From JAISGQ01 sp045604155 (GTDB taxonomy: Bacteria; Bacillota; Clostridia; Oscillospirales; Acutalibacteraceae): a DNA stretch of 64,000 nt. This document shows, in pieces, positions 7,476-15,832 of this stretch; positions within the stretch are counted from its first letter, which is position 1, and each line of letters starts with the position of its first letter. The notes under the pieces are model-generated. The model was not told where the DNA came from. It searched no databases and saw only the letters and a program-made list of their open reading frames with translations. The translations under genes and the position numbers were made by a program. The stretch is from positions 20,103-84,102 of the forward strand of contig JAZUNN010000065.1 in the NCBI GenBank assembly GCA_045604155.1, in the 5' to 3' direction.

Positions 7476-9521
7476 ATGGCTCACACAATATGGGAGTGCG
7501 TAAAATCCGACAAGGAAAAATCACGGGAAATAGCACAGCTGTTTGATATACCTGCATATACCGCACATCTTCTTGCCACCAGAGGTTTTCTTGAAAATGA
7601 TGCAATAGAAATGATGCTGGGAATGAATGAACCCTTTTTCAGAGACCCTCTTGAAATAAAGGATATGGACAAGGCGGCTGCAAGAATTGAGGCTGCTCTT
7701 GATACTTTTGAAAAAATCGCAGTTTTCGGCGATTACGATGTGGATGGAGTAACAGCAACTGCCATGCTTTATTCATATATTGAAATGAATGGCGGAAATG
7801 TATTTGCCGTGATTCCCGACAGAATAAACGACGGATACGGAATAAGAAAGAGTTCTATTGATTATATTGCAGATCTGGGTGCAACTTTAATTGTTACCGT
7901 GGACAACGGCGTTAATGCAGTTGAGGAAGCAGCATATGCCGCTTCACTTGGCATAGATATGGTCATAACCGACCATCATCAGCCGGGAGATGTACTGCCC
8001 CAAGCCGTTGCGGTTGTGGATCCCCACAGAAAAGACGATGAGTCAGCCTTCAAGCACTACTGCGGTGCAGGTGTTGTATTCAAGCTTCTGTGTGCGCTGT
8101 GCGGCGACTGGACAATAGTTGCGGAGAACTTTGCAGATCTTGCTGCTCTTGGAACTGTTGCTGACGTAATGCCTCTTGTGGATGAAAACAGACTGATAGT
8201 CAGGCTTGGTCTTGAGGCAATAAACACCAGGGAACGAGTGGGACTTGATGCACTTATCAGAGCAGCGGATGTCAGAGATGATATTCTCTCTGCCACTGAT
8301 ATTGCATTTACACTCTCTCCAAGAATCAATGCAGCAGGACGGATGGGACTTGCTGACAGAGCCTTCAGACTCCTTGTGTGCGAAGACCCTGAGGAAGCAG
8401 AGGGATATGCACGTGTTCTCTGTCAGGAAAACAGCCGCAGACAGAACTGTGAGCTGCAGATGGCAGCTGAAACTTCAAAAATGGCAAGTGAAAATCCTTT
8501 GATTTTCAATGATAAAATAATCGTTATCGATGGTGAAGGCTGGCACAGAGGCATAATCGGTATTTATGCTTCAAGGCTCTGCGACGGATACGGCAAGCCC
8601 TGTATTGTCATCAGCAGGGACGGAGAGTTAGCTTATGCATCAGGAAGAAGTCTGCCGGGATTTTCTCTTTATGAAGCATTGAAAAATTGTTCTGACCTGC
8701 TTGAAATATACGGCGGTCATGAGCTTGCTGCAGGCTTTACCATAAAAAGCGAAAACATACCTGCTTTCAAAAAGGCGATAAATGAATACGCTGACAAGAC
8801 TGAGGAAATGCCGATACCGAAGCTGAGAATAGACTGCGAGCTTCAGGCAAAGCATCTGAATCTTGGTCTTGTGGAAGCGGCAAGAATGCTTGAACCATTC
8901 GGTGAAGGAAATCCGGTACCTGTTATAGGAATAAAGGAATGTACAATAAAAGACATTATTCCTCTAAAAAACGGAGAGCATCAGAAGCTTATTGTAGGCA
9001 ATGATGCAGGAAATGTTGAAGTAATGGCATTTTCATTCCGTGAGTCATTTTTCCCGTACAAAAGAGGAGATAAGGTGGATATTGCAGTAAGACTGTCTGA
9101 GAACGTATTCAGAAACAGACATAATCTCAGTGCTGTAGCTGCTGCAATAAAGCCTTCGGATACTGACAGAAAGCAGATAATATCCGAAGAGCGCTTGTAT
9201 GAATCCTTCCTGAGAGGAAAAAATCTTACAAGGGAAATGGCAGAAAAACTGACACCTGAGAGAAAGGATATAGAGGTACTGTATCGCTATCTCAGAGAGA
9301 GAGACGGATTTGGCGGCGATTTCGAGGTTCTTTATTCGGTGCTTCATAAGCAGGGGATAGATAACTACGCCAGACTTTTATGTGCCATTGATGTTATCAA
9401 GGAATCGGGTCTGGCGACAGTTTCGGGATCAGGCGCCAGAACAACAATCACCTTATGTCCCGTTTCGGGAAAAGTTGATATAAACGATTGCGCAACTCTC
9501 AGGAAATTACATAGCATTTGA
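7476..9521 (+). CDS. recJ: Single-stranded-DNA-specific exonuclease RecJ
   Basis: 5'-3' exonuclease on single-stranded DNA acting in recombination and repair. The 681-residue protein has the DHH phosphoesterase motifs FGDYDVDGVTATA, VTVDNGVNA and TDHHQPGD in the first 175 residues and the DHHA1 motifs HRGIIGIYASRL and GGHELAAGF further on, then an OB-like domain and a C-terminal extension typical of Firmicutes RecJ, which are longer than the 577-residue E. coli enzyme. The start is ATG 7476 with AAAGGGGA upstream. It heads a run of recJ, rel, dtd and further genes with gaps under 20 bases. Confidence 0.95.
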   Translation: MAHTIWECVKSDKEKSREIAQLFDIPAYTAHLLATRGFLENDAIEMMLGMNEPFFRDPLEIKDMDKAAARIEAALDTFEKIAVFGDYDVDGVTATAMLYSYIEMNGGNVFAVIPDRINDGYGIRKSSIDYIADLGATLIVTVDNGVNAVEEAAYAASLGIDMVITDHHQPGDVLPQAVAVVDPHRKDDESAFKHYCGAGVVFKLLCALCGDWTIVAENFADLAALGTVADVMPLVDENRLIVRLGLEAINTRERVGLDALIRAADVRDDILSATDIAFTLSPRINAAGRMGLADRAFRLLVCEDPEEAEGYARVLCQENSRRQNCELQMAAETSKMASENPLIFNDKIIVIDGEGWHRGIIGIYASRLCDGYGKPCIVISRDGELAYASGRSLPGFSLYEALKNCSDLLEIYGGHELAAGFTIKSENIPAFKKAINEYADKTEEMPIPKLRIDCELQAKHLNLGLVEAARMLEPFGEGNPVPVIGIKECTIKDIIPLKNGEHQKLIVGNDAGNVEVMAFSFRESFFPYKRGDKVDIAVRLSENVFRNRHNLSAVAAAIKPSDTDRKQIISEERLYESFLRGKNLTREMAEKLTPERKDIEVLYRYLRERDGFGGDFEVLYSVLHKQGIDNYARLLCAIDVIKESGLATVSGSGARTTITLCPVSGKVDINDCATLRKLHSI

Positions 9522-9540
9522 TTGAAAGGGGTGTCTGCCG

Positions 9541-11748
9541 GTGACGGGCGAACACAGTTCGATGTATCATTCATATGATGATCTTGTAAATCTAATTGCA
9601 AACAGTGGAAAGGAATATGATACAAAGCTTATTGAGCAGGCATATCTCTTTGCAAACAAGGCTCACGACGGACAGGTAAGAAAATCCGGACAGCCTTATA
9701 TTATCCATCCCATTTCCGTTGCATACATTCTTGTGGAGCTGGGAATGGATACGGAATGTATTGTGGCTGCACTGCTCCACGATGTCATTGAGGATACTCC
9801 TGTTGAGCTTCAGGAGGTTATTGATAAATTCGGCAAACGTATATCTGTTCTTATTGACGGTGTTACAAAGCTTGAAAAAATAACACACAGCTCAAGAGGC
9901 GGTCTGTCAAGAGAAGAAACTCAGGCTGAGAATCTTCGTAAGATGCTTTTTGCAATGAACGAGGATATCAGAGTCATCATCATAAAGCTTGCTGACAGAC
10001 TCAATAATATCAGAACTCTCGGTGCTCTGCCTCCGCAGAAACAGCGTGACATTGCAAGGGAAACAATGGAGGTCTTTGCTCCTCTTGCTCACAGAATGGG
10101 AATGCGCAAGATCAAGGAAGAGCTTGAGGACACATCCCTCAGATATCTTGACAGTGTGGGATATCAGGCTATATCCGAGCTCCTTTCAAGACAGCTTACC
10201 GACAGGGATCAGTTCCTTGCAAATCTCGAGCATACTCTTGAAGAAAAGATAAAGCAGTCCATTCCCAATGTTGTCGTATACGGAAGAATCAAGTCCGTAA
10301 ACGGCATTTACCGCAAAATGTATATACAGGGAAAGGATTTTTCCGAGATATTCGATATCTATGCCGTGCGTGTTATCGTTGACACGGTTGAAGAGTGCTA
10401 TGTTGCTCTTGGTATAATCCACAACGTGTTTATCATGGTGAGAAACCGCTTCAAGGATTACATCACCATGCCAAAACCCAACGGCTATCAGTCCCTTCAC
10501 ACAACGGTGCTTGGCAAGCAGTTTACCGAAAACGGCAGAACAATTCCCTTTGAAGTGCAGATACGTACCCAGCAGATGCATTACAAGGCTGAGTTCGGTA
10601 TCGCAGCTCACTGGAAATACAAGCAGGGACTCAAAGGCTCTGATTCTCTTGATGAATATGTCGGCTGGATCAGAAGGCAGATTGAGAATCAGCTTGAAGA
10701 CAGCAGTGAGCCTATTGTCATTCCCCAGACCGATGAAGTATATGTGCTCACTCCCAAGGGAGATACAAAGGCACTTCCCAGAGGTGCTACCTGCATAGAC
10801 TTTGCCTATGCTATCCACAGTGCGGTCGGTCACAGAATGATCGGAGCCAAGATAAACGGAAGAATTGTTCCCATAAATTCAGTTATTCACGACGGTGACA
10901 TGGTTGAGATCATCACTGCAAAGGATCCCAATCACGGACCTAACAGAGATTGGCTCAATATTGTACGTACAGGTGAAGCACGAACCAAGATACGCACATG
11001 GTTCAAGAATGAAAGAAGAGAAGAAAACATTGAAGAGGGAAGAGAAACCGTCGAGCGTGAGTTCAAGAGAAACGGCATACGACTTCCCGATGATAAAATG
11101 CAGACATTCCTTACAGAGCTTGCTGTCCGTGCAAGGCTTGAAACAGTGGATGATTTCTATGCAGCCATAGGATATGGCGGAATAGTCCTTTCAAAGCTCA
11201 TGCAGCGCATCAGAGATGATTATCAGAAGATGCTCAAGAGCATTGAAACAGTGGCTCCGGAAGAAATGATCACAAAGCAGCCTGTCAAGCGAGGTGCAGC
11301 AGACGGAGTCTATATCGAAGGCGTTGACAACTGTCTTATCAAGATGTCAAAATGCTGCGGACCCATGCCCGGGGATGAAATAATCGGATTCATCACAAGA
11401 GGATACGGTGTTTCAATTCATAAGAGAAGCTGCTCCAATGTCCCTGTAGATGTGGAAAACTGTGATGAGCCTGAACGCTGGGTAAAGGCTGTATGGTCTG
11501 ACCAGATTACAGTAAAGGAATTCAAATCCACACTGCACCTTGAGTGCCATGACCGCAAGGGACTTCTTGCAGATGTCACTGTACTTCTTTCCAATATGCA
11601 TGTTCCCATAAATATGCTCAACTCCAGACAGACAAAAAACGGCGAGGCTATAATTACCGTAACCATCGTTGTAACAGGCAAGGAGCATCTTGAGCAGATA
11701 TGCAAAAAGCTTGCAAATGTAAAGGGTATAATATCCATAAGCAGATAA
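9541..11748 (+). CDS. rel: Bifunctional (p)ppGpp synthetase/hydrolase (Rel)
   Basis: Long RSH protein of 735 residues that makes and degrades the stringent-response alarmone. Domains in order: HD hydrolase with the LLHDVIEDT motif at about 78-86, the ppGpp synthetase domain (RIKSVNGIYRKM, then MPKPNGYQSLHTT), TGS (about 400-460, VYVLTPKGDTKALP), helical/zinc-finger-like region (CCGPMPGDEIIGF) and a C-terminal ACT domain. The intact HD pair suggests hydrolase activity is retained. The start is GTG 9541, 9 bases after GAAAGGGG. It lies 19 bases behind recJ and 13 before dtd, the arrangement common in Firmicutes. Confidence 0.96.
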   Translation: MTGEHSSMYHSYDDLVNLIANSGKEYDTKLIEQAYLFANKAHDGQVRKSGQPYIIHPISVAYILVELGMDTECIVAALLHDVIEDTPVELQEVIDKFGKRISVLIDGVTKLEKITHSSRGGLSREETQAENLRKMLFAMNEDIRVIIIKLADRLNNIRTLGALPPQKQRDIARETMEVFAPLAHRMGMRKIKEELEDTSLRYLDSVGYQAISELLSRQLTDRDQFLANLEHTLEEKIKQSIPNVVVYGRIKSVNGIYRKMYIQGKDFSEIFDIYAVRVIVDTVEECYVALGIIHNVFIMVRNRFKDYITMPKPNGYQSLHTTVLGKQFTENGRTIPFEVQIRTQQMHYKAEFGIAAHWKYKQGLKGSDSLDEYVGWIRRQIENQLEDSSEPIVIPQTDEVYVLTPKGDTKALPRGATCIDFAYAIHSAVGHRMIGAKINGRIVPINSVIHDGDMVEIITAKDPNHGPNRDWLNIVRTGEARTKIRTWFKNERREENIEEGRETVEREFKRNGIRLPDDKMQTFLTELAVRARLETVDDFYAAIGYGGIVLSKLMQRIRDDYQKMLKSIETVAPEEMITKQPVKRGAADGVYIEGVDNCLIKMSKCCGPMPGDEIIGFITRGYGVSIHKRSCSNVPVDVENCDEPERWVKAVWSDQITVKEFKSTLHLECHDRKGLLADVTVLLSNMHVPINMLNSRQTKNGEAIITVTIVVTGKEHLEQICKKLANVKGIISISR

Positions 11749-11761
11749 TTTCGGAGGAAAT

Positions 11762-12211
11762 ATGAGAGCAGTTATTCAGCGTGTCGAACACGCATCATGC
11801 GAATGTGAAGGTGTAATAACAGGCAAAATTGAAAACGGATTCATGGTTTTGCTTGGTGTACACGAAAACGATGAAAAGCCGCAGGCTGAACTTATTGCAA
11901 AAAAGATTGCCAATATGCGTGTTTTTCGTGATGAAAATGATAAGATGAATCTGTCACTTGCTGATACTGGCGGCAGCATTCTCTGTATTTCACAGTTTAC
12001 CCTTTTTGCAGACTGCAAAAAGGGTAACAGACCCTATTTTGTTGCAGCAGCAAGACCTGAAAAGGCTGAACCTCTTTATGAATACACGGTTTCGCTTCTT
12101 CGTGAAAAGTACGGACTGAGAGTTGAAACGGGTGTTTTCGGAGGAGATATGAAGATTAATCTCTGCAACAGCGGCCCTGTTACAATATTGCTTGATACAG
12201 ATGAACTCTGA
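11762..12211 (+). CDS. dtd: D-aminoacyl-tRNA deacylase
   Basis: Removes D-amino acids (and glycine from tRNA-Ala) from mischarged tRNA. The 149-residue length is exact for DTD. Visible motifs are MRAVIQRV at the N-terminus, SQFTLFAD (the conserved SQxTL active-site loop) and NSGPVT near the C-terminus (the GlyPro cross-subunit motif). CGGAGGAAAT precedes ATG 11762. It sits directly behind rel, as in Bacillus and many Clostridia. Confidence 0.96.
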   Translation: MRAVIQRVEHASCECEGVITGKIENGFMVLLGVHENDEKPQAELIAKKIANMRVFRDENDKMNLSLADTGGSILCISQFTLFADCKKGNRPYFVAAARPEKAEPLYEYTVSLLREKYGLRVETGVFGGDMKINLCNSGPVTILLDTDEL

Positions 12212-12225
12212 TCGGAGGACATTTT

Positions 12226-12855
12226 ATGAAAATCACAACAGTAACAACAAATCTGTTTTATACAAATTCCTATATACTTACAGATACTGAAACGGGATGC
12301 TCTGCATTGGTTGATCCCGGCCAGTGGACTGAAGAACTGGAGAATGCCTGCAATGAAGTCGGAATGGAAAATATTAAGTATATTCTTTTGACTCACGGAC
12401 ATTTTGATCATATTTTCGGACTTGACGAAGCAAAAGCTAAAACAGGTGCTCAGATTGCAGTTTCTGAGATTGATGCACCCATGCTCAAGGACACAATGCA
12501 GAATGCTTCCCGACTTATCGGAGCAAGCATTGTATGTCAGTCTGATGCTGATATTCTGCTCAATGACGGTGATGAAATAGAGCTTGGCAATCTGAAAATT
12601 CAGGTTATTTCAACTCCCGGTCATACAAAGGGAAGTGTCTGTTTCCTCTGCGGAAACACCCTTATTTCCGGTGATACAATGTTCTGCGGCGGCAACGGAC
12701 GCACCGATCTGTACGGTGGAGATGACTTTGAACTGAGAATGTCATTCCGCAGACTTGCAGCATTGCCTGACGAATGCGAAGTCTATCCCGGACACGATAT
12801 TCCGACCACCATCGGAAATGAGAGAATGAACAATTCTTTGATGAGAATGAGGTAA
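12226..12855 (+). CDS. MBL-fold metallo-hydrolase (glyoxalase II-like)
   Basis: A 209-residue metallo-beta-lactamase-fold enzyme with the zinc motif LLTHGHFDHIFG, the second-site histidine in STPGHTKGS, the bridging aspartate in ISGDTMF and the terminal histidine in VYPGHD. Proteins of this size and placement are commonly called hydroxyacylglutathione-hydrolase-like, but thiol-specificity cannot be read here. TCGGAGGA precedes ATG 12226. It is in operon with dtd (14-base gap) and hemZ (1-base gap). Confidence 0.9.
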   Translation: MKITTVTTNLFYTNSYILTDTETGCSALVDPGQWTEELENACNEVGMENIKYILLTHGHFDHIFGLDEAKAKTGAQIAVSEIDAPMLKDTMQNASRLIGASIVCQSDADILLNDGDEIELGNLKIQVISTPGHTKGSVCFLCGNTLISGDTMFCGGNGRTDLYGGDDFELRMSFRRLAALPDECEVYPGHDIPTTIGNERMNNSLMRMR

Positions 12856-12856
12856 T

Positions 12857-14299
12857 ATGGTTATTTATTCAGATTGTCTTGGCAGCAGTTACGAAATTGA
12901 ACAGCTTTGCAGACTGTTTTTTCCTGAAAAGAAAATAGTATCAGCACAGCATACAGACGAGTGTGACGAGTATGTACATATCAGCATTGCGGACAGTTCT
13001 GTATGCGTAAAGCTCTGTGTCGAAGGTGAATTGCTTGAAAAAGAAGCTGTTTTTGAGGATGTTTACGAGAAATCCGAACTCAGAGCTGCGCAGGTGCTTT
13101 ACGGGCTTCTGACGAAAAAAACAGGATTTATGCCTCCGTGGGGAATGCTGACAGGTGTTCGTCCCATAAAACTGCTGCGTTCATTCTGTGATAATATGAG
13201 TGAAAGCGAAGCTCTCGATAAACTCCGCAGGGAATATTTTGTAAGCGAAGAGAAGCTTGATCTTGCGCAGAGAACATATAAGATTGAAACTCCTCTTCTT
13301 GATCTTTGCGGCGAAAAATCCTTCAGCTTATATATTTCGATTCCTTTCTGTCCCACAAGATGTGCTTATTGTTCTTTTGTTTCTCAGACAGTGGCTCAGG
13401 CCAAAAATCTTCTTCCCGAATACGTGGAGCTTCTTGTGCGTGAGATTGAATATACGGCTGAAATCACCAAAAAGCTCGGATTAAAGCTTGAAACTGTCTA
13501 TATGGGAGGCGGAACACCGACAACACTGAGTGCAGAGCAGCTTGAAAAGGTGCTGGGTGCTGTGAAAGATAATTTCGATCTCAGCGAGATACGTGAGTTT
13601 ACGGTTGAGGCAGGAAGACCTGATACAATAACAGCTGAAAAACTGCGTGCAATCAAGGCTGCGGGAGCAGGCAGAATAAGCATAAATCCTCAGACCATGA
13701 ATGATCAGATTCTCTGTAATATCGGAAGAAAGCATACTGTTGCCCAGACTGTTGAGGCTTTCGAGCTTGCACGAAAAGAAGGCTTTGATGATATCAATAT
13801 GGATCTTATTGCAGGTCTTTACGGAGATACGGTTGAGGGATTTTCAAAATCTCTTTCGGATGTCATCAATCTTTCACCTGAGGGCATCACAGTACACACT
13901 CTTTCACTTAAACGTGCATCAAATATTGTTATTGAAGGACAGGCTGATTACAGTGCAGATAACATGGGATGTACGCAGATGCTGAGAAATGCGGATGAAA
14001 TGCTCAGTTCTGCAGGCTATAAACCATATTACCTTTACAGACAGACACGTATGCTTGGCAACCTTGAAAATGTAGGCTGGTCAAGAAAAGGTAATGAGGG
14101 ACTTTATAACATATATATAATGGATGAATCACATACTATAATCGGTGTCGGTGCAGGTGCGGTGACAAAGCTGTGCAGGCAGAACGGATATATTGAAAGA
14201 ATTTTTAACTTCAAGTTTCCATATGAATATATATCAAGATTTGATATGCTGCTTGATCGCAAAAAAGGAGTAATTGATTTCTATGAGAAACTATGTTGA
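12857..14299 (+). CDS. hemZ: Radical SAM coproporphyrinogen III oxidase-like protein HemZ
   Basis: A 480-residue HemZ family protein. The radical SAM cluster motif is CPTRCAYCSF in an IPFC context, followed by VYMGGGTPTTLSAEQL and the glycine-rich and INPQTMND strands of the HemN/HemZ family. HemZ is annotated as oxygen-independent coproporphyrinogen oxidase, but no other haem genes are in this window and many such family members in anaerobes have other or unknown functions. ATG 12857 lies 1 base after the previous stop, with ATGAGG upstream. Its 3' end overlaps the kinase gene. Confidence 0.88.
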   Translation: MVIYSDCLGSSYEIEQLCRLFFPEKKIVSAQHTDECDEYVHISIADSSVCVKLCVEGELLEKEAVFEDVYEKSELRAAQVLYGLLTKKTGFMPPWGMLTGVRPIKLLRSFCDNMSESEALDKLRREYFVSEEKLDLAQRTYKIETPLLDLCGEKSFSLYISIPFCPTRCAYCSFVSQTVAQAKNLLPEYVELLVREIEYTAEITKKLGLKLETVYMGGGTPTTLSAEQLEKVLGAVKDNFDLSEIREFTVEAGRPDTITAEKLRAIKAAGAGRISINPQTMNDQILCNIGRKHTVAQTVEAFELARKEGFDDINMDLIAGLYGDTVEGFSKSLSDVINLSPEGITVHTLSLKRASNIVIEGQADYSADNMGCTQMLRNADEMLSSAGYKPYYLYRQTRMLGNLENVGWSRKGNEGLYNIYIMDESHTIIGVGAGAVTKLCRQNGYIERIFNFKFPYEYISRFDMLLDRKKGVIDFYEKLC

Positions 14300-15248
14300 T
14301 TATTATATCAATTTCACTGAGGTAATGTCCGAGATAAATGATGCTGCATTGAAGGAGCCTCAGGAGCTTATCGCCCAGATGGAGCGTCTTTATGCCCAGA
14401 CGATCAATTCCATTGCGGAATTCATTATCGGAGGCGAAAAAGGAAATAAGCTTCTCATGCTTGCAGGACCATCGGGCTCGGGAAAGACCACGACAGCTGC
14501 AATGCTGTGCAGAGCCATAGAAAATCATGGCGTCAATGCAATAAGAGTATCCCTTGATGATTTTTATCTTGGTGAGGAGCACACCCCAAAGGACAGCGAC
14601 GGCAAGCCTGACTATGAATGTGTGGAGGCCCTTGATATTCCTCTTATGCACAGATGTCTTGCGGACATTGTAAACAACAGACCTGCCATTCTTCCGAAAT
14701 TTGATTTTCACACAAAGAAAAGAATCCCGGAAGGTCATGTGCTTGACCTGAAAGGCGATAATGTTATAGTTGTTGAGGGCATCCATGCCCTTAATCCCGT
14801 TATCTGCGATGAACTTCCCGACAGCAAGCTTCTTAAGGTTTACTGCAGTGTAAAGCAGGGAATACGCAGAAGCAGAGGGGTAAAGCGCAATGTTATCGGA
14901 CCCTATGACCTCAGACTTATCCGCAGAATGGTAAGAGATAATCAGTTCAGAAATACTCCCGCAGATGTCACCTTTGATATGTGGCCATCGGTCAGAAGGG
15001 GAGAGGAAACCTATCTTCGACCCCATAAGGGATGTGCGGATGTAACTATAAATTCCCTTCATATTTACGAGCCCTGTGTTATGGCGCAGCTGGCTTTGCC
15101 GCTTCTCAGAGCCATTGAAAAAGACAGCGTGCATTATAAACTTGCCTGCGATCTTATCAAAAAGCTTGATAAATTCAACAGCATTGATACGAAGTACGTC
15201 CCGGAAAATTCTCTTCTTAGAGAATTTATCGGCGGAAGTATTTATTAA
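14283..15248 (+). CDS. Uridine kinase-like P-loop kinase
   Basis: A 321-residue protein with Walker A LAGPSGSGKTTTA at about residue 57 and a phosphoribulokinase/uridine kinase-type core (VSLDDFYLGEEHTPKD, VVEGIHALNP). The N-terminal 50 residues are helical and not found in the short Udk of E. coli; this longer form is common in Clostridia and its nucleoside specificity is untested. The start is ATG 14283, 12 bases after AAAAAAGGAG; TTG 14274 is the alternative. It overlaps the end of hemZ by 17 bases, so translation is probably coupled. Confidence 0.85.
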   Translation: MRNYVDYYINFTEVMSEINDAALKEPQELIAQMERLYAQTINSIAEFIIGGEKGNKLLMLAGPSGSGKTTTAAMLCRAIENHGVNAIRVSLDDFYLGEEHTPKDSDGKPDYECVEALDIPLMHRCLADIVNNRPAILPKFDFHTKKRIPEGHVLDLKGDNVIVVEGIHALNPVICDELPDSKLLKVYCSVKQGIRRSRGVKRNVIGPYDLRLIRRMVRDNQFRNTPADVTFDMWPSVRRGEETYLRPHKGCADVTINSLHIYEPCVMAQLALPLLRAIEKDSVHYKLACDLIKKLDKFNSIDTKYVPENSLLREFIGGSIY

Positions 15249-15294
15249 TAAAGAGTAAACATTTATACAATCGGATGTTGTGTTGTAAAAAATG

Positions 15295-15324
15295 TTGATT
15301 TTATGCTGTTTTGAGTGATATAAT
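15295..15324 (+). promoter_or_regulatory. Predicted promoter of the zinc-ribbon gene
   Basis: TTGATT (15295-15300), 18-base spacer and TATAAT (15319-15324) with TG at the extended -10 position (TGATATAAT). Confidence 0.6.
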
Positions 15325-15350
15325 CAATAAATCGAAAGGGTGTGTTGTGT

Positions 15351-15731
15351 TTGGAGATTTTAGACAGCTTTGTAAACGGAACGCTTACAGCAGCCAATAC
15401 AGTTACAAAAAAGGCAAAAAGTGCAGTTGAAATATCACGGCTTAAATTGAATGCTGTTGAGCTTAAAAGTGAGATATCCAAAAAGTATGAGGCTCTCGGC
15501 AGACTGGTTTATGAATCCCGTGTGGATTCAACAGATGCAGAGGACATGATTGCCGAATGTATTGATAACATCAATATTACATACAGACGGCTTGACGAGG
15601 TTAACGAGAAAATTGCAACTGCACTGAAGCGCAGACGCTGCAGCAGCTGCGGCTCTATAAATGCAAATGATGCATTGTACTGCAACAGATGCGGAAAAAG
15701 AATGAGCGAGAAAAAGAAAATCGTAAAATAA
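15351..15731 (+). CDS. Small zinc-ribbon protein of unknown function
   Basis: About 126 residues. A helical, coiled-coil-prone N-terminal region (VTKKAKSAVEISRLKLN, then KYEALGRLVYESR) is followed by a C-terminal zinc ribbon CSSCG-x8-YCNRCGK. Similar proteins with a helical stalk and terminal ribbon are common in Clostridia without known function. The start is uncertain: TTG 15351 gives the best spacing (10 bases) to AAAGGG; TTG 15345 and GTG 15342 are in frame. It is probably a single-gene transcript. Confidence 0.7.
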   Translation: MEILDSFVNGTLTAANTVTKKAKSAVEISRLKLNAVELKSEISKKYEALGRLVYESRVDSTDAEDMIAECIDNINITYRRLDEVNEKIATALKRRRCSSCGSINANDALYCNRCGKRMSEKKKIVK

Positions 15732-15733
15732 CG

Positions 15734-15766
15734 GGGGGCTTTAAGCAAGTCCCCATTGCTTATTTT
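15734..15766 (+). terminator. Two overlapping hairpins after the zinc-ribbon gene
   Basis: GGGGGCTT (15734-15741) can pair with AAGTCCCC (15747-15754), with one G-U pair. TAAGCAA (15742-15748) can instead pair with TTGCTTA (15756-15762), which is followed by TTTT. The second resembles a weak intrinsic terminator; the two are mutually exclusive. Confidence 0.45.
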
Positions 15767-15832
15767 GAGTAATAAAAGCGGTTTTACTTTCATTACATAT
15801 ACTGACAAAGAAAATAGGGAGTGCATTTTAAG

